From an uncultured Prevotellaceae bacterium (lineage in GTDB: Bacteria > Bacteroidota > Bacteroidia > Bacteroidales > Muribaculaceae), in NCBI GenBank assembly GCA_900317835.1, contig ONIL01000014.1, positions 62,001 to 126,000 of the forward strand: a stretch of DNA of 64,000 nt. The letters run 5' to 3'. Made by a program: the position numbers and the translations under genes. Under the pieces are notes generated by a model. That model ran no database searches and had not been told where the DNA came from. It saw only the letters and a program-made list of their open reading frames with translations. Positions 8,889 to 15,026 of the stretch are shown piece after piece. Numbering within the stretch: position 1 is the first letter of the stretch; every line of letters begins with the position of its first letter.

Positions 8889-9131
8889 TAGACGTTAGAT
8901 ATAATACCATGTGAAACTGTCTGATGTGACAAATAGTTAAATTTTAGGCAATTACAACTCTCAAGATATCAATTTGTCATACTTAATCTTAAGTAATCTT
9001 ACAAAAGGGGGGACCTCTTGTGGATGTAAATTTGGATGTCTGATTTTGCACAGCTAACGTGGCTCAAGCCATGTTATTATCAGTTTTTACAACACAAAAA
9101 TACAAATTATTTTTTAACACATAGTAATTGT

Positions 9132-9512
9132 ATGATAAGAGTCAAGTATTCAAAGCGTGCATTTATCAAGAAGGACACCGGAAAGGTTGCTGTTCGCGTG
9201 AGGTGGAACTCCAAACAAAGCGAGGTGACGTTTTTTACAGGGTTGTATGCCGAAGAGGTTAAATGGGATAGCGATGGCCAAAAGGCTAAGAAAGGGACAA
9301 CTCACAATGTTCGTAAAATGACATTCACGGCTAGTGAGATCAATTCCGCTATCGCAGATTTCAGACAGGAAATCGAGAATTGTATGGATATCTGCTCCCT
9401 CAAAAATGTGGTACCTACTCCTGACGAATTGAAGAAGATGGTCAATTCTTGTGGACAGGCTTTGCCACAAGTCGTACCTGGTCAACATGACCGGCACGTC
9501 ATACCGCATTAA
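9132..9512 (+). pseudogene. Tyrosine recombinase stub (arm DNA-binding domain only)
   Basis: The 126 codons from the ATG at 9132 read like the N-terminal arm-type DNA-binding domain of Bacteroidetes phage-type integrases: a first strand FIKKDTGKVAVRVRWN, a second QSEVTFFTGLYAEEVKWD, then KKGTTHNVRK and a helical region. Intact integrases of this type are about 370-420 residues and continue into a SAM-like domain and an Arg-His-Arg-Tyr catalytic domain. None of that follows: after the stop there is promoter-like DNA and an unrelated gene. An in-frame ATG at 9036 adds 32 residues that do not look like the family. I regard it as a truncated, inactive remnant. Confidence 0.65.
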
Positions 9513-9561
9513 GGAAACAAAATAATTGAACGACAACAAACAATGAACAACAAACTTTTCG

Positions 9562-9569
9562 TATCTTTG
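9562..9569 (+). promoter_or_regulatory. -7 element upstream of CPBP protease gene
   Basis: TATCTTTG followed by GCAGTG is a textbook Bacteroidota -7 box, 66 bases before the ATG at 9636. No TTTG is seen at the expected distance upstream. Confidence 0.5.
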
Positions 9570-9635
9570 CAGTGTATACTCAAGTGGTATGCTTTTGATT
9601 TTTTTTGTGAATTTTAACGTTATTTACAACTGAAT

Positions 9636-10571
9636 ATGAAAAAACTCACAGTCTTCATCATCTGCGCCTTTGTGATGATGATAGGTATAGGCTTGGCCGT
9701 TTATTATGCCGAATTAAGTGATCAGATGAAGCAAGTGGTCTTTGGCTCTGCCATGTTTACGCCACTTGTGGCGGTAATTATCACGCAACTCCTGTTCAAG
9801 GAACCCCTTTTCAAGGGGCTGGGTATAAACTTCAAGTTCAACTACTGGTGGTTGATAGGCTTGTTGTTGATTCCGGTTATTTCATTACTTGTGATGGGCA
9901 TGTCGCTGCTTGTTCCAGGCTCGTGTCTGTCGATGGAACAGGTCATGGAGGCCAATCAGGCTGTTCTTACATCTCATGGAATCTCACCAGAGCAAGCTAA
10001 TGATTTGACTCAGCGCTCATTGGATATTCTGGGAATGTGGGGGTTTATTGCTACTACTTTGGTCCAAGGTTTGTTGTCAGGAGCGACGATTAATGCGGTG
10101 CTGGCTTTTGGGGAAGAGATTGCATGGCGGGGCTTTCTGGTCAAGGTTTTGCAAGGAAAGAATTTCATTCTCGCAGCCATAGTGATCGGTTTGGTGTGGG
10201 GTGCATGGCACTTTCCTTTGGTATTAAATGGTCACAACTATCCGACCCATCCTGTCATCGGTGTGTTTATGATGATATTGATGTGCATCAGCTTTACACC
10301 GATATTGCTTTATTTCAGGCTCAAGTCGGGCTCTGTTATTGTTCCTGCCATCATGCACGGCACATTCAATGCGATGATACCAAACTTTACGTTGCTCGTT
10401 ATGCCGGCCAATGATCTGTTGATCGGTGGCATGGGCTTGGCTGGCATCATCGTCTATCTGCTGATTTCTGTCCTTATCTTCCTCTATGACCGCTATATCT
10501 CCAAGGAGAACCTGTTCATGAAGCCCATAGAACCCCAGGCGCGTGTGCCTGAGGTTCCGTCAGGTAAATGA
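9636..10571 (+). CDS. CPBP family intramembrane metalloprotease
   Basis: A 311-residue polytopic protein with about eight spans. It carries the three CPBP (Rce1/Abi) motifs: EEIAWRGFLV (the glutamate pair and arginine), WGAWHFPLVLNG (histidine) and MHGTFNA (second histidine), all on membrane segments where they can bind zinc. The family includes prenyl-protein proteases in eukaryotes and, in bacteria, proteins linked to bacteriocin immunity and membrane-protein processing; the substrate here is unknown. It is cargo of the tRNA-Ser segment and faces the DUF4230 pair across a 69-base gap. A second CPBP gene lies at 38194. Confidence 0.9.
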   Translation: MKKLTVFIICAFVMMIGIGLAVYYAELSDQMKQVVFGSAMFTPLVAVIITQLLFKEPLFKGLGINFKFNYWWLIGLLLIPVISLLVMGMSLLVPGSCLSMEQVMEANQAVLTSHGISPEQANDLTQRSLDILGMWGFIATTLVQGLLSGATINAVLAFGEEIAWRGFLVKVLQGKNFILAAIVIGLVWGAWHFPLVLNGHNYPTHPVIGVFMMILMCISFTPILLYFRLKSGSVIVPAIMHGTFNAMIPNFTLLVMPANDLLIGGMGLAGIIVYLLISVLIFLYDRYISKENLFMKPIEPQARVPEVPSGK

Positions 10572-10603
10572 TTAGAATAACAATAACCCAAATTCAGGGT
10601 TCA

Positions 10604-10625
10604 GACAGCTTTTTGTTCTGCTGTC
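10604..10625. terminator. Convergent-gene hairpin, possible bidirectional terminator
   Basis: GACAGC and GCTGTC arms around a T-rich loop lie between the CPBP gene and the convergent DUF4230 gene, inside a longer weak palindrome (AACAATA to TATTGTT). No long T tract follows on either strand. Confidence 0.4.
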
Positions 10626-10640
10626 GCTATTGTTTCCGCG

Positions 10641-11381
10641 TTATTCTCCTTTGATTTTCACTGTCACCTTCTCGTAGCCCATCGCTTTGAGCAAATTGGC
10701 CATTTCCTTTTTGCCCTGCTCTGTGGCTTTTTCAAAGATGCCTTCTTCCCGGGCATTGTTGACCAAGACGGTTTTTGCTTGATTGGTCAGTTCATTGATA
10801 TCATTTTCAGTGAAATGTTTGTCCTTTTCTCCATAGACGATGGTCCTGTCGCTTGGGTTAGTGATGATGTCGGTGACCTTCGCTTCGGGCAACGTGATAA
10901 CTATTGACTGATCATCACCAAAGGAAATATCATCCTCGGAAATCTGGCTAAGGTCAAACCCCACCTTCAAGTTCCCTTTGACCAACACAGCTAATAAGTG
11001 TTTGTTTTTATGTAAGAAACCTTTAGTCGTATCTCTCTTTTCCAGCAACATCTCCTCATAATAGGACGCTGTGTTAAGTTCTGAAATTTTCTTGATTTCT
11101 TCAACCGTCAGAGTGGTTTGCTTCTCTGTCTTGTTGATACTCCAATCGATCTTAAAGGGATTCTTCAGAAAGAAAAACAGACCGATGACCAAGGCAACGG
11201 CAATCAACGGCAGCAGCCAGCTAAACGACAGCCCACTTGATAATCCGCGTCGTAAGGACTTCTTTTCGGTTGATGCATCTTCATCACTTGCGGGACTGGA
11301 GTTTCGGGCACCCTCGGAGAGACTCTGCTTAACACTCTGCCACCAGTTTTTCAGTTTATTGATGATCTCGTTCATAGCCAT
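10641..11381 (-). CDS. DUF4230 membrane-anchored protein
   Basis: A 246-residue protein with a cytoplasmic N-terminus (about 55 residues), one span near residues 57-78 (LLPLIAVALVIGLFFFL) and an extracytoplasmic DUF4230 domain from about residue 85 to the end. The domain pattern is visible: EEIKKISELNTASYYEE, LLAVLVKGNLKVGFDLSQI, IVITLPEAKVTDI and the C-terminal LLKAMGYEKVTVKI. Function is unknown. It begins 5 bases after the stop of a second DUF4230 protein, so the two are one operon. Starts at positions 1 and 3 of the protein are equally possible. Confidence 0.82.
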   Translation of the reverse strand: MAMNEIINKLKNWWQSVKQSLSEGARNSSPASDEDASTEKKSLRRGLSSGLSFSWLLPLIAVALVIGLFFFLKNPFKIDWSINKTEKQTTLTVEEIKKISELNTASYYEEMLLEKRDTTKGFLHKNKHLLAVLVKGNLKVGFDLSQISEDDISFGDDQSIVITLPEAKVTDIITNPSDRTIVYGEKDKHFTENDINELTNQAKTVLVNNAREEGIFEKATEQGKKEMANLLKAMGYEKVTVKIKGE

Positions 11382-11386
11382 TGCGA

Positions 11387-12436
11387 TTAAATGAAATTAA
11401 TGGTGATTGACGTGTATCCCAGTTGCTCAAGAAAGGCCTCAAAAAACTCCCTGGCATTCTTTTGTGAAACAGTCAAGATGTCACAATGTTGTAGGTAGTT
11501 ATTCAACTCTTCCTCTGTCTCCTGTTCGGCGTTATTGATTCTTTTCAGATCAATACTTTGTCTAAGGCTACCGACATACAGATGACACTCATTAACAGTA
11601 ATATTTGGTTCAAACAATTCGGGCTTAGGCAGATTGACTGTTATGGCTTTCCCGTTAGCCGAGACATTGTCTGGCGAGAAGTCTTTCAGGTTGATGCCTG
11701 CCTTTATCTTCGCAGTACTGACAATTGCCATCGAACGTTCTCTGCCCAGATTCCATCCAATAATCTTGGTAATGTTGTTGAAAAACTCAAGTATTTTATT
11801 CTCATCTTTCTCGACGTGGACCATCTTGACTTTGTATTCAACGGTTGCCAGCTCGGAACAGAGGCTGATGCTCTTGATGGCACTCTCGAGCCGCTGTTCC
11901 TCTTCGTGCTTCTGGATCGTGGCCTTCACTTGGGGGATGATGTAGGCGAACAGCAAGGCTATTGCAGCGAGGCCGATCAGCCACTTCTTGTACTTCCTGG
12001 CCAAACCCAGAAGGATTGATGACAATTCCGATGGCTCCTGATTCTGCTTGTCTGGCTGGGTCAGCAGGTCACTAGCCGCCCCCTGGCCAGCGCTCGTCTC
12101 GTCGGGCTCGCCGTTCGCTTGGGACTCATTTTGAGGCGCTTGGTCAGCCTCGGTGGCAAATTCGTCTTTCAGCAGGGACAAGGTCTCTTTGGTCAGCCAG
12201 ATCTTTTTGCCTTGGGACAGCAGTACCTTGACAGCTGCAGGCGATAGCCGATCGCCTTGCTCCTTCATCCTCCTGAAATCGGAAACGAACTGTTCGCATT
12301 TCTCAAAGAGACCGTCGTCCGAATCGGCAATCCTTGATTTGAGCTGATTCAGGTCGTCGCCATTGATGCATGCGGCGACGATGAGATCATTCAACATGTT
12401 GACGTCTTCGGGATTATTCTTGTTAAGCATAAGCAC
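11387..12436 (-). CDS. DUF4230 protein with extended cytoplasmic domain
   Basis: A 349-residue protein. Residues 1-150 are cytoplasmic: a helical region (DLIVAACINGDDLNQLKSRI, KCEQFVSDFRRMKEQG) and a low-complexity Gln/Glu-rich linker. A membrane span lies near 155-173 (WLIGLAAIALLFAYIIPQV). The rest is a second, divergent DUF4230 domain with SLCSELATVEYKVKMVHVE, STAKIKAGINLKDFSPDNV, ITVNLPKPELFEPNI and LEQLGYTSITINF. It heads the two-gene operon and is preceded by a near-perfect promoter (12502-12533). The pair may form a hetero-oligomer, which is inference. Either of two Met codons near the start is possible. Confidence 0.78.
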   Translation of the reverse strand: MLMLNKNNPEDVNMLNDLIVAACINGDDLNQLKSRIADSDDGLFEKCEQFVSDFRRMKEQGDRLSPAAVKVLLSQGKKIWLTKETLSLLKDEFATEADQAPQNESQANGEPDETSAGQGAASDLLTQPDKQNQEPSELSSILLGLARKYKKWLIGLAAIALLFAYIIPQVKATIQKHEEEQRLESAIKSISLCSELATVEYKVKMVHVEKDENKILEFFNNITKIIGWNLGRERSMAIVSTAKIKAGINLKDFSPDNVSANGKAITVNLPKPELFEPNITVNECHLYVGSLRQSIDLKRINNAEQETEEELNNYLQHCDILTVSQKNAREFFEAFLEQLGYTSITINFI

Positions 12437-12501
12437 ACCCTCCTGATTATTGTTTGTGGTTTAGGGTCGCGACAGGTGGGAAACATCACAACTCAGTGCT
12501 G

Positions 12502-12533
12502 CAAATGTAGAATAATATTTTCATAGAATCAAA
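12502..12533 (-). promoter_or_regulatory. Promoter of the DUF4230 operon
   Basis: Read on the minus strand: TTTG (12533-12530), a 20-base spacer, then TACATTTG (12509-12502). This matches the Bacteroidota -33/-7 consensus and leaves a leader of about 60 bases before the first DUF4230 gene. Confidence 0.75.
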
Positions 12534-12623
12534 TGTTTGGCCATGATAATGACAGAAAAGGTAATGGCAGTCCCCTGGAATAAACACCGCGAAAGCGTAT
12601 AGTGAAACAATCGGTGACTCCGC

Positions 12624-12760
12624 GGGGGCGCTGCCTTTGAACAACCGATTGCTGCGCAATCTTTGGGTAATTTTTTAGCCCACCACTCAAGCGAGCTTGG
12701 CGATGGGCTATAAAAACAACCGGCCACTTGCGCGGTCGGTTGTTCTAAGGCGGAGAGGAC
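12624..12760 (-). repeat. Copy B of tRNA-Ser 3'-flank repeat (right boundary)
   Basis: Matches copy A (8773-8888) end to end, with an 18-base extra piece after GAACAACCGATT. The central palindrome is present in opposite orientation relative to copy A: CCACTCAAGC precedes GCTTGGCGATGGG here, while in copy A CCCATCGCCAAGC precedes TTGAGCGGTGG. The last 10 bases belong to the intact tRNA-Ser gene. Confidence 0.75.
12715..12744 (-). terminator. Terminator of tRNA-Ser
   Basis: AACAACCG-GCC and GGT-CGGTTGTT arms (11 pairs, one G-T) around an 8-base loop; on the minus strand five T residues follow. It begins 6 bases past the tRNA 3' end. Confidence 0.75.
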
Positions 12761-12837
12761 AAGATTCGAACTTGCGGTAGAGTTACCCCTACGGCAGTTT
12801 AGCAAACTGCTGGTTTCAGCCACTCACCCACCTCTCC
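12751..12837 (-). tRNA. tRNA-Ser (anticodon GCU)
   Basis: An 87-base class II tRNA on the minus strand. The acceptor stem GGAGAGG pairs with CCTCTCC, with discriminator G. The anticodon loop TTGCTAA is closed by GCAGT/ACTGC, giving anticodon GCU for AGC/AGU. A long variable arm (CCGTAGGGGTAACTCTACCG region) and a T-loop GTTCGAATC are present, as expected for serine. CCA is not encoded. The gene's 3' end is the right boundary of the element described at 8873-12760. Confidence 0.95.
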
Positions 12838-12952
12838 GGAAGCTAGCTGAAAGTATTTTAGGTTTTTGAGCGATTTTTTTTGAAAAAAATGAATAGCTAT
12901 TGTGCAAGAGGCTTTTTTCTCACGTTTTAGCTGTCTCTATTACAAAATTTTG

Positions 12953-12960
12953 TATCTTTG
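12953..12960 (+). promoter_or_regulatory. -7 element upstream of the ATP-grasp gene
   Basis: TATCTTTG followed by GCATC fits the Bacteroidota -7 box, 57 bases before the ATG at 13018. Upstream T-rich sequence (GTTTTAG at 12924) is a few bases too far for a good -33. Confidence 0.55.
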
Positions 12961-13017
12961 CATCCCATTAAGGTGCGGGCAGTGATTGCCTGCGTTCATC
13001 GTAATTATTATTGAATA

Positions 13018-13887
13018 ATGGCAGACATTACTATTGCGGGCGTGATGCGCGCAGGGGCATATTCGCCCAATCATATTGGCAACGACACCGCCATCTTTAA
13101 TCTTGTGGCCGAGCAGCTGCGCAAGCGCGGTTGCCAGGTCAATGTGTATAGCGAGGAGCAATTCAATAATCAGGAGATTGAAGAGCCCGTGGTACTGGCT
13201 ATGTGCCGTGAACGCGCCAGCATTGCCAAGCTGCAACGTCTTGAAGATGAGGGCAAGCTGGTGATTAACTCGGGCTATGGCATCGAGAATTGCACCCGTG
13301 AGCGCATGACGCGCATCCTGCTGGGTAACGGTATCCCTTATCCCGAGAGCCTGATTGTCAACACGAACGAGAATATCAAGTCGCAGCTTAAGAAGGCTGG
13401 CTTCAAATCGTGCTGGATCAAGCGTGGCGACTTCCATGCCATGCACAAGGAGGACGTGAGCTACGTCCGTCACCCCGAGGAGGCTCAGGAGGTGTTGCAG
13501 GAATACTTCTACCGCGGCATCACTCGTGCCGTCATCAATGTGCACCTGGTGGGTGACTTGGTGAAATTCTACGGCGTGAAGAACTCGCAATTCTTCTACT
13601 GGTTCTATCCCTTTGACGAGGGACATAGTAAGTATGGTTGGGAAGAGGTGAACGGCCATTCCCAGGGCATTGATATTGATCTCAAGGAGTTGAAGGACAT
13701 CTGCACGCGCGCTGCCGAGGAGTTGAACGTTGTCATCTATGGCGGTGATTGCATTGTAGATCCTGATGGTACTATCCGCATTATCGATTTCAACGACTGG
13801 CCCAGCTTTGCTCCGTGCCGCAACGAGTCGGCTCCCCACATTGCCAAGGCTGTCCTGGCTCTCGCCAAGAGTCACCTTGGTTTGTAA
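13018..13887 (+). CDS. ATP-grasp superfamily protein
   Basis: A 289-residue cytoplasmic protein with an ATP-grasp layout: an N-terminal Rossmann-like part (ITIAGVMRAGAYSPNHIGND, CQVNVYSEEQF), a central domain with ERMTRILLGNGIPYPES, the ATP-binding lysine region SCWIKRGDFHAMH, and the C-terminal metal-binding strand GGDCIVDPDGTIRIIDFNDWP, where Asp and Asn would hold Mg. ATP-grasp enzymes ligate a carboxylate to an amine or thiol; the substrate is unknown. It is 48 bases upstream of a CDP-alcohol phosphatidyltransferase gene in the same direction, so the two probably act on one lipid or head group. Confidence 0.78.
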   Translation: MADITIAGVMRAGAYSPNHIGNDTAIFNLVAEQLRKRGCQVNVYSEEQFNNQEIEEPVVLAMCRERASIAKLQRLEDEGKLVINSGYGIENCTRERMTRILLGNGIPYPESLIVNTNENIKSQLKKAGFKSCWIKRGDFHAMHKEDVSYVRHPEEAQEVLQEYFYRGITRAVINVHLVGDLVKFYGVKNSQFFYWFYPFDEGHSKYGWEEVNGHSQGIDIDLKELKDICTRAAEELNVVIYGGDCIVDPDGTIRIIDFNDWPSFAPCRNESAPHIAKAVLALAKSHLGL

Positions 13888-13935
13888 GATTGTGAACAAC
13901 ACTTTTCAAGACACTACACTATTGTTTTTCTTGCA

Positions 13936-14895
13936 ATGACGTTAAAAGAAGAATATCAGGCTTCGCTCAAGTCGATGGACACCGAGGAGTGGCTCGACTT
14001 GCACTTCTATCGACCCATCGGTTTCTTGTGGGCTAAATTGTTTGCCAAGATGGGTATCTCTCCCAATGCCGTCACCATCGCCAGCATCTTCCTGGGAGTC
14101 TTTGGCGGTATCTTGCTGTATTTCAGGGGTGATGATTACATGTGGCTCAATTGGTTTGGTATTTTCTTCATCATCTGGGCAAATACCTATGACAGTGCTG
14201 ATGGCCAGTTGGCACGACTCACCCAGCAGTATTCTCGGATGGGCCGCATCCTGGATGGACTGAGTGGCGACTTCTGGTTTGTAGCAATTTACTTTGCGCT
14301 GGTTTACAGGGAATTGGACTTTGGCGATGCCATGTATGACAACGCATTCTGGTACCAGAATCAGTGGATTATATGGGCTTTGGGCATCGGTGCAGGTGTT
14401 AGCCATGCGCTGCAGGCTGCTATGGCCGATTATTACCGTCAGTTCCATCTTTATTTCCTGAAAGGTGCCGAGGGCAGCGAGCTTGACAGTGCAGCCGCTC
14501 TCACCGAGCAGTACAAGCCATTGTCGTGGGGGATGAACTTCTGGAGCAAGCTGATCTTGTTCTTCTATCGCAATTACACGGCCAATCAAGAGTTTCTCAC
14601 TCCTCGCATGCAGCGCTTGCGTGCGGCTCTCAAGGAGCGTTACGGCGAGGAAGGCGTACCGCCACAGGAATTCCGTGACTACTTCAGGCAGTTGAGCCGT
14701 CCATTGATGAAATACACCAACATCCTGTCATTTAACACACGCATCATTGCTTGCTTTATCTCGGTGATTATCGACATGCCGTGGTGCTACTTTGTGTTTG
14801 AGATTGTGGTGCTCAATTTGCTGTTGATTTACATGATCCTGCGCCATGAGCACATCTGCAAGAAGGCGATTAAGTACCTTGCTCAAGTGAAGTGA
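13936..14895 (+). CDS. CDP-alcohol phosphatidyltransferase
   Basis: A 319-residue membrane enzyme that moves a phospho-alcohol from a CDP-linked donor to an acceptor. The signature reads DSADGQLARLTQQYS then RMGRILDGLSGD, near residues 77-103, with the D-x2-DG-x2-AR-x8-G-x3-D core intact. The last aspartate is one residue further than in the usual G-x3-D-x3-D form. About six spans surround the motif and a cytoplasmic loop follows. With myo-inositol-phosphate synthase 6.6 kb away, a phosphatidylinositol-phosphate synthase role is plausible but not shown; other alcohols are possible. A strong terminator follows. Confidence 0.85.
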   Translation: MTLKEEYQASLKSMDTEEWLDLHFYRPIGFLWAKLFAKMGISPNAVTIASIFLGVFGGILLYFRGDDYMWLNWFGIFFIIWANTYDSADGQLARLTQQYSRMGRILDGLSGDFWFVAIYFALVYRELDFGDAMYDNAFWYQNQWIIWALGIGAGVSHALQAAMADYYRQFHLYFLKGAEGSELDSAAALTEQYKPLSWGMNFWSKLILFFYRNYTANQEFLTPRMQRLRAALKERYGEEGVPPQEFRDYFRQLSRPLMKYTNILSFNTRIIACFISVIIDMPWCYFVFEIVVLNLLLIYMILRHEHICKKAIKYLAQVK

Positions 14896-14933
14896 GCCAA
14901 TCAAATTTATTGTTTGTTTTATAGAGAAAGAAT

Positions 14934-14984
14934 AGAACCTTGAAACCATGCTTAAAGAATGGATTTTCAAGGTTCTCGTGTTTT
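14934..14984 (+). terminator. Intrinsic terminator of the ATP-grasp/CDP-alcohol operon
   Basis: AGAACCTTGAAA and TTTCAAGGTTCT form 12 perfect pairs around a 19-base loop; a T tract (CGTGTTTT) follows at once. Confidence 0.8.
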
Positions 14985-15026
14985 AAAAAGATAGTAATAG
15001 TGTAAAATAATTAAACCTCTAGAAAG

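Larger units (their letters stand above)
8553..9131. other. Gene-poor 0.58 kb with hairpins and a partial tRNA-flank repeat
   Basis: No convincing gene lies here; the 67-codon frame at 8711 crosses the repeat and its hairpins. Contents in order: a 7-bp perfect hairpin at 8631-8649, a 10-bp perfect hairpin (arms 8651-8660 and 8678-8687), a copy of the tRNA-Ser downstream flank at 8773-8888 (listed separately), and then A+T-rich sequence leading to the integrase stub. Confidence 0.7.
8873..12760. mobile_element. Remnant integrative element at tRNA-Ser(GCU)
   Basis: The segment is bounded by a 16-base direct repeat: CTAAGGCGGAGAGGAC at 8873-8888 and again at 12745-12760, where it is the 3' end of the intact tRNA-Ser gene. 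The first gene inside from the left is a tyrosine recombinase cut down to its N-terminal arm-binding domain. The remaining cargo is a CPBP protease and two DUF4230 genes. Integration at a tRNA 3' end is the classic target of tyrosine recombinases. The homology extends about 115 bases beyond the tRNA fragment, so a larger duplication is an alternative. The element appears immobile. Confidence 0.55.

Noticed and set aside
8711-8914. 67-codon plus-strand frame in the gap before the integrase stub
   Set aside because: It runs through two hairpins and the tRNA fragment of repeat copy A and has no sensible protein features.
12940-13902. 320-codon minus-strand frame opposite the ATP-grasp gene
   Set aside because: Antisense to a gene with ATP-grasp motifs and a promoter; composition is that of a shadow frame.
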